A stretch of 64,000 nucleotides of DNA from Caprimulgus europaeus (GCA_907165065.1 OU015533.1:27606578-27670577); one strand, 5' to 3'; numbered from the stretch's first letter, positions 14,081-27,165 are shown. Program-made: numbers and translations. Notes: a model not told the origin generated them from the letters alone.

Positions 14081-16289
14081 TACCCACCAAACCCAAGGCG
14101 CACAGCAAGTCCCAGAAGCATCCTACACTGCTGTTACAAGCACATATTTGGTAGCTACAACCATGCTTTCAATATGTATTGGCATTAGTAAACTCTTACA
14201 TGCCAGCTAAAATCCAAATAATAACTTATTAGTCACCAAAAGTATGTGATAATGTTTCCCAGGTTTGATTAGGTATCTCACAGAACTAACACAGATTGCC
14301 CAAATAAAATGTTCTGTACTTCAACATTTGCACATTATTAAACACATTATTATTTGTATAGCTCAAGTTATGCAAGTCAACTTATATCAGTTAGTTACAT
14401 GCTTCACAGTGTGAAGACACAGTTAATTCTAACATTTCCAGCTGACAATCTGAATCCTTAGTATTTTTCCATGAACTCACTGGAAAATAATTTCAAATAA
14501 TGAATCAATGTGAGAATTTCACAACTCTGTGTGACTAGGAAAAAAAAAAAAAAGAGAATTGTTAAATGAATTATTTATTGAGAATTATTCCCTTCTGTCT
14601 CCCAAGAAGCTTTCTAAAAGCCATAATATGCTCAGCAAGGGAAGCTGTAGAAGTGTTTGTTAAAGTTACAGCATGGGGCTTCAGGCTTATTTTTGGCTAA
14701 GAGACCCGCTTAGTTTCTGAGTAGAGCAGTTATTGTAAGGATTTCCTCAGAACCACCAGCACTGCAAACAGCCTGGGATCAGAGAGCCATGCTGGATTCC
14801 GTCCATTCTGTTCAGCATCCAGGCAAGCAAGAAAAGCCCTACTGCCCCACTGACAGCCTCAATAAAGCACAGGGAGCTGCACTGCCTTCAGTTCATGAAG
14901 TAGATTTGCACAGGTGCTAAAATGACAAAGAACTAGCAGGAATATTCTGCTTGTCATGCAGAGGAAGGAACTGGAGGCAATTCTCTTCCCCAGCTGTTCC
15001 AGTGCTGTGGTGCTAATGGGAATAACAAGCTATACAAGGCATTTTTGTGAGAAAAGGCAGTAAATACAAACAATAAACAGATTTCTTGAACAAGACTCTA
15101 GCTTTACCCAACCACTTTTCAGAGTCAGACCAATATTAAGTTTCATGTGATAGCTGACACTTTTCATGAATTTTGTGGTTTTAGGGCTTCTAAATTATAC
15201 ATTTCTATCAACAGTAGTTTAAAGGGCAATATATTCTCAGTCTTATCCATTCAGAAAAGTTTGCATGGAAATGATTTAAACTCTGCTAGAATAAATAATT
15301 CAAGCTTTCCCTTTTTATTACATATGAAGAATATCCTTATGTAAGTGACAATTGTAATGTCCCTGTAGGTGAATTTTTTACCATACAAATCCATAACTAT
15401 GTTTGCAGTGCTTTTAAAACAGCATATAATCTATTTACGCACTCTGTGTTTTTTCCTTACGTGAAAAAATGGGCTGAATGAGGTTGTTCCTTGTTACAGG
15501 TTTTAAATTTATTTTAAATTTGTTTTTTCAACCTCTGTTACATATTGACTCTTGATAGAATTTTCGTGTAGCCATGTGGTGTAAACTGTGAAATAAATAA
15601 GTAAATAGATAGAAGTAGACCCTGACCTGAACACAAGAGATCAGAGGCATAAGGAGAAATGTAGGGATGCTCTAGCTTAGCAGCGATATACCTCCCCCTG
15701 CAGATGGCTTTGGAAAACTTGCAGTATCATTTCATGCACAATGGATAGTCAGACTTATGTTTTTGATTTTTTAACATCTTGAACATAAAAATATGCTTAG
15801 ATTAGGTTTTTTTCAGACAGGAAAAGATAAGGAGGGGAACTAGAGAGGAAAGTTCAGTCTTCCCATAATAACGAGTGGGAGTAGTTGTGAGCTTCCTTTT
15901 CGTCTCATCAGCCTCCATTTAGCAGTTTACCCCAGCATTGTTGGTACCTGGTGTTTCAGCCTTATTTTTGCCACCATCTTTTCTTTCCCAAGACAAAGAC
16001 TGAACTGAGAGAATGACAAAAACTCTTCCACCTGAGTTTATAGCCAACCTGAATAACTTCATGTCTGTTATTGTACATGACAGGGATGATAAACAATGAC
16101 TAGAAACTCAGAACTAGAAACCACTGGAAACCCAAAAATATTCCTGCAATTGGTTCACGTGAATCACATTCCAGACCAGAGGAGAGTGTTCCCTACTTCT
16201 GTCTTTCGCAGGCATTCACCAAGATTTTAGAGTCAATCTGAACTGAACTTGTGAAGGTTCAAATATTTTTCTTAAATTTTTTCTCTTAA

Positions 16290-16310
16290 GGGGAAGGGAA
16301 GGGGAAGGGA
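16290..16310. repeat. Short purine tandem, GGGGAAGGGA twice
   Basis: The 10-mer GGGGAAGGGA occurs at 16290-16299 and again at 16301-16310. It is a small G-rich purine tract with no other sign of function. Confidence 0.8.
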
Positions 16311-16346
16311 ATTCTCCAAAACCAGTTTTGAAAATCTTAATGTCAG

Positions 16347-16370
16347 AGTGGTTAGCTTGTGCTAACCACT
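16347..16370. repeat. Perfect 10-bp inverted repeat, 4-nt loop
   Basis: AGTGGTTAGC at 16347-16356, loop TTGT, and its exact reverse complement GCTAACCACT at 16361-16370. A third partial copy, ACTGGTTAGCT, follows at about 16375-16385. The three related words within 40 bp suggest local duplication and inversion rather than chance alone. Confidence 0.8.
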
Positions 16371-18205
16371 TTGCACTGGTTAGCTAGTTCATGCCAGATT
16401 TGAGGCGAAGTACACAATTTCTGAGCTTAAGCTTGCTCTTTCTGTTTCTGATTTATGAGGAATTTCAGCAGCTGCATTTTCCCCCTAATGAAAATAAAAA
16501 GCAATTTGAAAACTCCAGCCTCCTCTCTATTTCTCCAGCCTATATGCTGCCTTGTAACTACTTCAGAGTATTCACAGAACCAGGCATTACTGTAGCCCCA
16601 TACGCCAAGGGCCTATCTGAACCCTAGAAGTTCCCACCTAGCACGCAAGCCTCCAGCCTCCTGCTCTGAGTGCAGGTGTCAGCAGTTCTTCCTCATTTTC
16701 CCACAGCTGCACTCAGAGACATCCTAGGAGTCTTTCTGTCTCCAAGGCACAGGACAACCACGTGAACATCACCTACTAGCTGGACAGCAGAAAGGAAAAT
16801 GACCCCGCACACACCCTCTACAGCCCCCTGTGACTCTCTCTCTGCTGAATGGGGACTCAAAATAAGACACAGCCTAGCACGTCGTCATGGCCAGATCCTG
16901 ACTAAGGTCCCACTGTGGACAGGTGATACAGTCAGGAGGCCTGTGCCAGCCTATCAACAGCAAGATTCTATTTTCAAGAGACAGAATCATTCAGAATCAT
17001 CCTTCTTCTTCCCATAAAACAGGAATGACAGTAATTTTTTTCCCTGACTATTTTGGACACTAATTCAGAATGTATTTAGGCAGATATAGGAAGCTAAACA
17101 CACAAGTAATCTCCCTGAGTGCTTAAAAAGTGCTCTGACATTTAAATGCCTTCATGAAGAAAGGTTTAGATCTCATGGGTAAGAACCATCTCTCACTCTG
17201 AGTATAAAATACCTGGCAGAGTAACACTTGCTACCTTAATGACAAACAGGAGATGGAGAAATTTGGGCCTTAGCTTGTATGAGTAAACTCTTTTTACCAG
17301 ATGCCTGGCACCTTTCAAGATCACTTTGAAGATTAAAAAGGGAAAAAAAAAAAAGTAACTTAGCCAGCTGATTTCTACCCAGTTCAACAGCTGAATCTGG
17401 ACTAACTCCATTGATTTTGGTGAAGTAATCTTCTTTATAGTGCTTTAACAGAGGGTTTTTGGCCTGGAATCATCTCCAAAAATATATTCTTTTCCAAGTT
17501 AACAAAAAATATTTGGGAGGGCAAGTGAGTTTAAAAGAGAGTTTAAAAGTAAACAAAAAAAAAAAAGGAGAAAAGAACATTTGGTGTAAGAAGGAAAAAG
17601 ATGAAAGAAGATAGATACTTTTGAAAAGACTTCCAATTGGATTAAAATGATGATAAATGGAGGTGCAGCATAGGGGTCAGGCTCCTCTCGATAACAGGAT
17701 CTGAGTGCTCTCAAACAGTTGGTGTCTGTCAGTTATGTGGGAGCCCCTTTGGTCTCTTGTGACTAGAGTTTTTCATCGTGCATTTCTGACAGGATAAAGC
17801 AGAGCAGCTAAACAGGATAATTCCCACATTCTGCTGGATGAGTCATTTCCCTCAGGCTTCTGAAAAACCTTGCAGGCAAAGGGGAGCCGTGCTGACAAAG
17901 CAGAGGAAGTGCACTTTTTCAGATTTCACAGGGCGCCTGGTTCAAACACGTGTGGCGGTGACAGAGAACACCTGCAGCACAGTTCAGCAGCAGTCTGGCA
18001 AACACAGCCAGCCGGCTCGGCTGAGGCCCTGCACAACACAGGGGCTAGAGGGCTTTAGTCTTTATTTTTATGTTATTTATTTGAACCTTCTGGGCAGTAG
18101 GATGAACCCTTCAGCCAGTGCACTCTTCTCTCTCGTTATACAGCAAGGTGCAATGACTGAATTAATAAAGCTGCCCAATGCAGAGACAAAGAGCCCCATG
18201 GTGTG
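16371..18205. other. Unique non-coding DNA
   Basis: No supported gene. Poly-A runs lie near 17341-17354 and 17557-17568. The 122-codon frame at 17838-18206 has no recognisable motif and is not reported as a gene. Confidence 0.55.
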
Positions 18206-18435
18206 AAGGAGAATATGTAGAGCTTAATGCTGTTTGGCAAGGCTGAACTCAACTGGAGCATCACAGCATTAATTGTTCCTTAATGCCAGTTTAGCATTAT
18301 GAAGGTAAAAGGGCTGCCATTGAGAGCAATCTGAGCGGCTGGTGAGGTTGCTGAACGTGGTGATTAGCAGGCTAATTACCCCCTGTGGCTCACAACTCAC
18401 TAATCAACTATTAAAATAATCATTTCCAAGAACAG
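18206..18435. promoter_or_regulatory. Candidate conserved non-coding element
   Basis: A non-repetitive stretch contains several ATTA/TAAT cores (CATTAATTGTTCC near 18270, GCTAATTACCCCC near 18371, CTAATCAACTATTAAAATAAT near 18400) in otherwise balanced sequence. The look is that of developmental enhancers, but that is inference; only alignment to other birds and mammals could confirm it. Confidence 0.25.
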
Positions 18436-19595
18436 TCTCTGATGTATCAGGAAAATAAGGCTAGGCTAGATAGTCTCTAGCCACTTTGGGACAATTTGAA
18501 TTCAGCTGTTCTAGCAGCCAGAAATGACACCTCTGAACTGCTCAATGCTTTAGCCCCTGCCTAGGACCCAGGGCTCTCAGAAGCCTCGAAGTGAAAAACA
18601 CCTTTGGCCAATGACCTCTCACAGCCTCCTCTTTCTTCCCTGCTTTGGTCATCTTTCCTGCCAGGACACACACCCTGTTTCCCTACCCTGGCCTCCATAA
18701 TGCTAGGCATTCAAGGCAGAAGTTTGCAGCCTTCCTGTCAGTGTCAAACATTCACCCTGCCCCTGGGCTGATGGGCTGACAGCAGTTGCAGCTGAGCACT
18801 GAGCAGATCAGAGTGCAAATGTGCCCAGTCCAAATTGAACCACACTAAATCCTTCATGCAAACCTGTCCAGCTTAACTCTATGCCAAATGGGGGAGAAAA
18901 CAGAAGGCAAAATAAGGTTTCAGTCAAGCCATGGCTCAGCTGCACTCACACCACCTCCCCAGGGCTACAACACTATGATGTGAGTTCATGAGTGTGCTCC
19001 TGGGCAGAGATGCTGGGTGAAAGCACCTGCCAAGTGACACAGACCACCAAAACACACCAGTGGACCCCAGCTGCCACAGGAAGCCTGTCCTTATGTTCCC
19101 CACTTGTTTTAACAACTTTCACTCAGCCCATGACTTGTGATTCCAGCTCTGAGCACAGTGGCCAGCCTAGCAGTCCAGGTGATCTCTTCTTCACCATTTG
19201 TTCCTAACACTCCTTTGTCTAGGCTTTATACCTGCCTCTTCTATTGCTTTATAGATCTGTGGAAAAAGGCAGACTGGCTAAAACACTGTCCTCTTTTGAC
19301 TCCTGCTTTAAAATCCCTGCTGCTGGAATGCCTGCAAAACATTTGATAACAGCCAGACCATGCACAAGATGACACTTTTATCTTTTAAGCTAATGAAGAA
19401 TGTTTTGTTGTTTAACCTGCCTTCTGTCTGGCCAGAGGCTTCTGCTTAGTCTCGCTGATCCGCATGTACAGCTAATCAGGTCTTCAGTGGAAGAGCTATC
19501 TTTATTAGTTGTGTCCAGCACTTAACACGACCACGTCCTGAACACATGCTGATGCTGCAGTACAGGGTAGTAGGATAATTCACATATTTTCAGAT
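18436..19595. other. Unique non-coding DNA
   Basis: No gene or known repeat seen. A 7-bp hairpin GGCTAGA/TCTAGCC lies at about 18470. Small open frames at 18992-19346 have no family match. Confidence 0.5.
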
Positions 19596-20875
19596 CAGCT
19601 GCACTTAATGAAAATCTCAGGATATTTAAAGAATTGGCTGAAGATGTCTCTGATCACCGAGACCCCCAAAAGGAAGGGTGAGGCTTCAGAAAACTGCAAA
19701 AGGGCATGAAGAATGCCTGCATCTAAAGTAAAATTAAAATTAAAAAAAGGTGGGGGGGATAGGAGGAGCCAAGAAATAAAGCTAAAATCCAATTCCTGGG
19801 AAAATGTTGGAACAAATAAACAAATTACTTCAATATCTAGAAGAAAACAAAAGATGAGTAATAGCCAAATGGATTTATCACAAAGACACCATGCCAAACC
19901 AGCCTAACTTCCTCCTATGACAGGGGAATAGCTTTAGGGGAAAAAGAGAAAATGTCATATATCCTGACTTCAGTAAGGTTTTTGACACTGACATGATACT
20001 TTGAAAAAGAATATAAGGAAATGTGGGCCAGATGAAAGTACTCTAAGGGCCAGGCAGTGCAGACTTGGTTGGAAAATCATTTACTGTCAAAATGAAAAGA
20101 TGGGCATACTGAGGTTCCATAGGGACGACTTAATGTTCTCCCTGAGGCCTAGATGATAGATTAGGGAGGACAATCTGCAAATGATGCAGAGCTCAGGCAG
20201 CAACAACCAACTGCACAAGTACAGAACAAGGTTGGGTAGCAGTTCTGTAAGAAAGGATCACAAGCTGAACATGACTGGACAGCACTATTACATCTCTGTA
20301 TGAAAAAAAAAATTAAAAGAAGGGCACATATCATCCTGTACAAAAAAGAGCATAATGTGCATATCATACGAAATAATGTTTCCAACCTATTATTAAGGCC
20401 TCCACTGGAACAACATCTATTTAAAAGAGATAGATACAGACCAACTGGGAGACAAAAGGAGATCGACAAGAAAAGACAGCATAAAGACTGCGAAAACTAC
20501 TGTTGACTGGTGCGGTGAAGATGACATGGAGGAGAACTGTGCTAAGTCCTGAAATGCAGGAAGAACAGCTTCAGAGAGAAAGGGATGAGTTTGCTCTCCC
20601 ACCCATGGTAGGCAGGATGAGTTGTAATAGTCTGAAATTACCACAAACATTAGGTTAATAATTAAAAACTGTAATGGGAGTGCGCCAACAGACTAGATTT
20701 CCTAGGGAGGCTATCAAATCACCATCACCGAAGGTTTTTAAGAATGTTACACAAAATATCTTCAAATAACAATGCAGGTTTAGGTGAAAATGCCTTAGGG
20801 CAGGGAGCTGGACTACATATTTGTGCTGAAAAAGAGTGCCAAACTGGATCAACTTTACCCCAAAGTTCAAAAGCA
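19596..20875 (+). mobile_element. Ancient CR1 LINE, sense, 1.3 kb, with RT remnant
   Basis: This is the longest LINE copy here. Blocks in CR1 ORF2 order: the region before the RT core (about 19610-19700, 'atttaaagaattggctgaag'); the N-S-Q-x-G-F-region counterpart (about 19860-19910); the RT landmark at 19960-19989, whose codons read YPDFSKVFDT against the usual Y-L-D-F-S-K-A-F-D-T; the FADD region counterpart (about 20160-20200, 'ctgcaaatgatgcag'); the 'DHKLNM' counterpart (about 20255-20275); the 'RPxLEY' counterpart (about 20395-20415); and the C-terminal 'LPREVxESPS' counterpart (about 20685-20740). Stops and indels interrupt every frame, so it is inactive. Ends are approximate. Confidence 0.8.
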
Positions 20876-23090
20876 CAAGAGTTCTTATGCTTCCTAATCT
20901 GTAATGTAGCCAGGGAGGATTTGGTTCTTGCACAGTACACTTTTCACAGGTACTCTTCTGCCTGCAAAGTGCAAAATGAAGGCAAACATTACTGTACTAC
21001 ATTAAGAATTTACACTCTATTTGCACAGGTGTAAACAGAAAACAAATCCTTGTATTTACAGTCAGTGTTGCATTAGACAGCAAGACATGAAGGTCAGAGT
21101 TGTTTCTGGGTTAGAATGACAAAGGAATAATCGAATTGCCTTTTGGATACTGCATTTTAGCCCTTGTTTGTCCTGAGAGAGGAGCATGCATACATCTGTA
21201 CACCAAATTGCAACCCTTTCCCCATACTGTTGCTAACACAGCATCTTACTACATTCCTCCAGTGTGGCAGCAGTTATAAGGTACCATTGAAAGGAACAGG
21301 ACAGAATCTCAGCCTGTGACACATGACAGTAGTTGTGAGCATGACTTGCATATCAGTACACTTGTTTCATGCCTAGAGTCATATCATTTCAAGATGTGAT
21401 CTTCTCAGACCTTACAACTAGGACTAAGCTCAGTTAATAACAAAAGTAAAAGCTTTGCATTTGGAAAAACAAAATTAAATATTCCAACATTTTCAAATAT
21501 TTTTTTCCTACAGAATTTCTAATTTTCTACTAAACAATAGTTAACATGTCAGCTTTTTGTCCTAAGCAGGAATAAAAAAGTCCTGAAATGCTGAAGTTTT
21601 CCACAGGAGAAAAACCCCAAATGTTGCTCATTTCTATTTCCTTATATATTTTTTAATTTCCTTTTTTTCCTTTTGACAATTACATACCTCTGTCATTTCA
21701 CAGACAATGGGAGCTGTGGAGCTGACTTTCTTTAGGAGAGCTGTCAAGAGGTTCCCAGCTGTCCACCCTCTCCCTCTCCCAGGGACTCCTGCTCTGACTG
21801 CAGATACTGTTGACCTGCTTGTGAATGGACTCCTCATAGTGACTTGGGTTTTCCTTAACAGTTTGAGCTATAATTTAGTATCTTTTAGCATATAAAGGAC
21901 TGCTTGCACTTCGTATACTGTAAAGCCTATTACACCTTCTGACCAACACTGATACTGGTTTTTTTTCTGGGCAATTACAGAGATTAAAAGCTGGGAGAGA
22001 GGAGGGGGAGAAAGGCATTAAACTTCTCTATTCACTTCTCAGTGGCTCTAGAGGAGGAACCAGACTATCAGTTTAACAGTGGGACTATCAGTTTAACTCA
22101 TAGGAAATGCCTAGATTTTATCAAGTAGCCATCATAGGCCACTGGGCCCCTTCCTTGACCCAGACTGCATTCACTTGCAGCTCCACAGAGGTGAAGCTCA
22201 CAGAGCTTCACGCCGCTGCCTCCCTCACACCAGCTATGTTTAACACACACACCAGCTTACTGCTGAATGTACCAATGAAGGAGGACAGCATATTGCTGCA
22301 GTGATGTGCATCTCCAAATGGGTACCTCAAAATTTGTCCTACACAGCATCAGCTAGGCCACCCTTTCCATTTCTAGAAATATAGAAGGATTTTTTGCTTT
22401 CATAGACTCGTTTTGCTCAGAAAGCCCCCCATCCAAGCATTCCCAACAACTATGGGTTTTTGAAACTTAAGCATTAGAAAAAAGAGCTTTAATTTTCCTA
22501 TAAACAAGTTTCAGAAAGAGAATGTGCAGCGCTGAGTTCCCAGAGAAAGCGTGCTGGGGGAAGGTGCTGTGTAATGGGGCTGGAGCTCCCACAGGTCCCA
22601 CTAAAGCTCCGGCTGGAGCCACATTCCATTCAGCTGAGGGAGAGAAACACTTAATGTCCTTTTGTTTAGAGATCACTGAAACAGTAGAAGTCAATGCCCA
22701 AAGTCTCTGAAGGCAGGGAAACCAGAGGGTTCATCGGGGGCCTGAAAAAAAAGGAGAGATTCATGCAGAACAAAAGCAGGAATCAAAGTACAGCCAAAAC
22801 ACAAGAGTTCTGCCAGGTGAACTATGGTACATCTTGCTTCTGGCTTCTGCACCCTGCAGATGTGGCACAAGGCTCTCTTCTCCATGCCACATGCCAGTGT
22901 CTCACTCATTCCAGTTCGCACTCTGCTCTATTGGCTTAACCAACGGCAGGCTGGTTTGCACTCAGGAGCTGGTGTGAACAGCCATGGGCATATCTCCTGT
23001 TCTACAGGCATCTAACATCTTTAAGGGATGGAGCAGTTTGAATGTGGGTCTTTACAAGCATAAGGTATTCTACTCAGATTCAGGATTACA
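20876..23090. other. Unique non-coding DNA
   Basis: No supported gene. A short tandem duplication at 22063-22097 is described separately. Open frames (up to 96 codons) show no known family. Confidence 0.55.
22063..22097. repeat. Two-copy tandem duplication, 20-bp period
   Basis: GACTATCAGTTTAAC occurs at 22063-22077 and again at 22083-22097. It is a recent-looking local duplication with no other features. Confidence 0.85.
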
Positions 23091-23550
23091 AAATCATAGA
23101 ATCATTTAGGTTGGAAAAGATCTTTAAGATGATTGAGTTAAACTGTAAACCTAACACTACCAAGTCCACCACTAAGCCCTGTCCCTAAGCACCACATCTA
23201 CATGTCTTTTAAATACCTCCAGGAGTGGTGACTCAACCACTTCCCTGGGCCGGCAGTTCCAGTGATTGACAACCCTTTCAGTGAAGAAATATGTCCTAAT
23301 ATCCAATTTAAACCTCCCCTGGCACAATTTGAGGCCATTTCCTCTCCTCCTATCACTTGTTACTTGGGAGAAGAGACCAACATCCACCTCCCTACAGCCT
23401 CCTTTCAGGTACTTGTAGGTCTTCCCTCAGCCTCCTTTTATCCTGACTAAACAACCCCAGTTCCCTCAGCTGCTCCTGATTAGACTTGTGCTCCAGACCC
23501 TTCACCAGCTTCATTCCCCTTCTTTGGACACACTCCAGCACCTCGACTAA
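23091..23550 (-). mobile_element. CR1 LINE 3' end, antisense, avian type
   Basis: The left end carries the CR1 3' terminus in antisense (AATCATAGAATCATTTAGG at about 23093). It continues through the 3' UTR into the ORF2 C-terminus. On the minus strand an open stretch at 23172-23387 encodes residues clearly like the CR1 ORF2 tail, including [17 protein letters not shown] and [18 protein letters not shown]. The copy is 5'-truncated near the 'CTTTGGACACACTCCAGC' segment, as most CR1 insertions are, and has a small internal deletion near 23415. Only a few substitutions separate it from the remembered consensus, so it is much younger than the copies at 6 kb and 20 kb. Confidence 0.95.
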
Positions 23551-24879
23551 CACTGCAGAAAAATGAAAGTCTCAACTATTTTCCAACAGTGAAATACTTT
23601 GAAGAGGATAGCTCTGCAATGAGATTACCTTGTGCTGGGGTGAGGATGATGATACTAACATAGTTAAGTCTCCTACAAAAACTAGATATTTCCAGGAGTC
23701 TTACTGCTCATCCAGTGAAAGCCTGGTTGTACCTCCTCTTGAGAAACCCAAATGCTGATGAAACATTACAGTAAGAGTCCAACACATATCATTACAAAAC
23801 AAACAGGAGCCAAATAAGCATTTGTTGTGGGTATGTGGTCATGAGCACTGGAAGGCTTCCCAGAAATACAATGTTTTCAGCACCCCTTCACGGATGAGAG
23901 GGAGGCTGTCCATGAGGTACGGATTAGCATTTTATTATCGCTGTACTGATTAGTTAGGATCTAGCCCAAGGAAGAGGTGCCCTGGACTGGTGTGCTGTAA
24001 TTGATTTAACCAGCACAGCACAAAGCCTGGTAAGTACTTTTTTAGATTTGTTCATAGAGAGGTAGAGGCTTGCAGGAAGGTCAAGATGGACCAATAACCA
24101 GTCAACTTGGGATAGACACTTGAGCCAGAAGCACAAGAAGAGGAAACACCTTCCTCTGGTGACACAGTGAAAGTGGTCAAGCTGCAACCAGCTTGGCAGA
24201 GCGAGGCAAGGACTCACCATCAGTCAGAACCTTGAAAGGTTTTCATTGAGCTGGAAACTTGTAATACTCCCATGTTCACAAAAATTGCTGTAGTGCTGTG
24301 TCAGCACAAGGGTACGGAGAGAGGGACACAGAGCTCTAAAAGTGCAGCTGGGAGAATGACAAGTATTGAGGACAGGCTGAATAGTCCAGCTAAGAGGAGA
24401 GGGGCATGCTCCAAAAGTGAATATTCTCACCATGGATGAATGCGAGACCATCAGCCTCACCACAAGCATCCCTGTCTGCTCATCCTAGCCTCTCAGCTAA
24501 AGGCGCAGTTGGAGGGGACAGGAGATCTTAGAAGGGAAAAACATAAAAAACAAGGCAGAAAACCAACCAAAATCCCTTCTATGAGCCTTTCTTCAGCAGA
24601 GGGGGAGACCTGGCAGACCTCTCTTGACAAAAAGATGGAAAGGTAAGATAAGAAAAGCGATGCTGGGTTACAGAGCATAACAAAGCCTAGTATTGGGACT
24701 CAGAGGAGGACTCATCTCTTTCAAAGGGGATCTCAAGTTTTCCAAGAATTAAGTTACATCACATCCCATTTTCACTTTGACAGAAGTTATATATCAAATC
24801 AGAATATTTCATCTAAGCCTTGCAGATAATTTCTTCATCAACATGTTTTAGTAAAAAAGCGATTTGAAAAAATCCTGAC

Positions 24880-25125
24880 CTTTTATAGGTCACTTCTCTT
24901 TCCTAGCCAATCAGATCTCATTGTTCCCTGAGGTCCTAATCAATTATCAGCCCATTTATTTCACTTGATATGAAGACTGTGCCCAATTAATTCAGAAATG
25001 CATTAAAGTGAAAGGTTTTACAATTGAAATAAATGTTTCTTACTTTCTGTCATGTCCTGCTCTGGGAAATTAAGTTTAAATAAATGCTAACAGAATTGTC
25101 AATAATGCATTGCATAAAGGTTAGG
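24880..25125. promoter_or_regulatory. Candidate conserved non-coding element
   Basis: Non-repeat sequence with AGCCAATCAG (CCAAT-like, near 24905), TAATCAATTATCAG (near 24936), CAATTAATTCAG (near 24984) and ATAATGCATTGCAT (near 25102). The dense homeodomain/POU-like cores suggest an enhancer. This is inference from motif content only. Confidence 0.25.
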
Positions 25126-26454
25126 GTGGTCAGGCTTTAATACAAGGGACGTTTTTATTTCTTTATTATTAGAATGTGTTTTCTTCTTTTATCTGGTAAA
25201 AGAGGAGATGCATACAGTTACCACATCTGTGGTACAGTTGAAGCTTCATTGAAATGAATTGTGATTTGATACCTTCTCAAGACCATTTTCTGTCTCCAGT
25301 CTTCTGTCATAATTAATGCAAAGTTAAATAGGCTCTCCATTTGACATACATCAGGTAGACTGAACTTTGTATTGGTTAAACAGCTCATTAGAAAGATTGG
25401 TCTAATTAGAGTAGAGATCTCTGATTCTGCAGAAAAACTCTTGAGTAATTTCTCAGGGAGGTAAGACAGACAAAGTTTTAAAAATGGTAAATAATGTGGC
25501 ATCTGCACCCACATTCCCACTCATAATTTTCTTTCCTTCAGCTGAGCTTAGTGGAAAAGTTTTGCCTCCTCTCCTGTTGCTGAGAAGCAGTACTGCCAGA
25601 TTCTCTTGAGTATCTTCTCTATGTGGATGGAGTATGTGGAAACCCTTGTCCACCTTACCTACCTTTGTAAGAGCCCTGGGTATAGGGACTCTGCACACTT
25701 CCTAGCTGGCTTATCAGTAATCACCTCCTGCAGGCACAAGGAACTTGCCCTCCCTGCAGCCCTGGCAGGGAAAAATTCCCTCTGTTTTATAGAGATGACA
25801 CTTAAATGGAGAGGAGCTAAGGCTAGGATCTGCAGAGGGACCTTGGCATTCCTGGTGACCCAGCAGCACTCTGCCTAAGAGCAAGGCAGCTGCCTAATCA
25901 AGCAGAACACACAATACAATGTAGTCTCGTTAGTGCTTAAGCAAAGAGCCTTTTGCATTTTAGGGAAGACCTGAGGGTACCTATGAATGCTGAATACCTC
26001 AAATATTCACATGTCTCTGCAAATCTTGTGCTAGACATGCCCAGCTTTGTGTCAGTCAGGAAAGAACTCAACATCGCCTTAGTATCATTCCAAGGCTTCA
26101 CTGTCATGGACAACCTTTCTATGGGCTGCCTTGGGACTTCAGCAAGTAATGTTGTGCCAACACACCGTTTCTCTCTGCTTGTTCTGCTGGAGAGTGTTAC
26201 AACAGAAACAAGCAGTGAGCAGCAGCCCCAAGCACTGTGTAGCTGCTTGCCACACTGTACATGAGTGCCCAGTTCTTCCCCCTTTCCCAGGGCAGGCACT
26301 GAGCTTTACCACACAACTCAGGCTAATTCCACACCAGCCTGTTACACATGGACAAAATGTGTCTGCAGAGATGGGTTTGGCAGTTCGTTTGGGTTTAGGA
26401 AGAAACTAGAAGTGCTTCACTGAGCAGAACCGCACTTAATACTTGCTGTTGCAG

Positions 26455-26490
26455 TCCCTGCTAGAACAAGTACAGTTGTTCTAGCAGGGA
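26455..26490. repeat. Perfect 15-bp inverted repeat, 6-nt loop
   Basis: TCCCTGCTAGAACAA at 26455-26469, loop GTACAG, and its exact reverse complement at 26476-26490. Pairing stops abruptly at both outer ends. A chance 15-bp perfect arm with a short loop is expected far less than once in 64 kb (rough estimate below 0.001), so it needs an origin such as template switching or a cropped inverted repeat. Confidence 0.9.
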
Positions 26491-27165
26491 ACAAGAGAAA
26501 ATACAGTTACAAATGTGGAAAAGGAAGGAAAAAGCTGGTGGCAGGTGGAATGTGTGCCTTCCACCTCAACTGCCAAGGGCTGAAAAATGGATTGTTTTAA
26601 ACCTGGGAGTTGCACACATAAAATGGCTTTGCTAATGCAGGAAAAAGCATCTTGCTCTTCCTTTGATGGCTCAGTTGGGAATTGCTGCAGGAAACATGCC
26701 ATGTGGAGGAAGAGGGCTAAAATTCAGCTCCCCAGTGTTACCCATTTGTCTTCTAAAATGTGGCTGCAATTATGGCATTTTCATTGTTTCAACAATCTTT
26801 ACAGAATGAGCAAGGGTCCCCTCTGGTTTCAAAAATTCCCTGGTCAACAAATACTTTGCTTAAAAAAAAAAAAAAATCTAAGTAGGAGGCTAGGAAACAC
26901 AAAATTTAACTTCATGGGGGAAACACTGCTGCTCTTTTTTGTTTCCTGTACTTTAGTGACAGCACTCACAACATAAAATCATCCTCAGAATGGGATACAA
27001 GTTCCTGAAGCTAGAAATGTTGTCTGTGTGTAAAGTGGAAGCAGTTTAAAATAGTTATTCAGTTAACAACTAGTTTGCTGTGTGCCTGCCATTTCTCAAG
27101 ATGTAAAGAATGCTCAGGCCTTCCTCAGATTTTTTAGTCTCAGCATTCTTCTTCTTTCTGTAACT

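Larger units (their letters stand above)
6736..16346. other. Long stretch of unique non-coding DNA
   Basis: I see no supported gene and no CR1 copy in these 9.6 kb. Low-complexity spots include a pyrimidine tract near 7829-7862, poly-A at 8070-8085, an A/G-rich tract at 14041-14080 and poly-A at 14539-14553. Open frames (up to 139 codons at 9155-9574) show no known domain. Confidence 0.55.

Noticed and set aside
24597-24642. Segment between a CTTTCTTCAG acceptor-like and an AAAG|GTAAGA donor-like site
   Set aside because: Only 46 nt with a weak acceptor and no branch site clearly placed; such pairs are frequent by chance.
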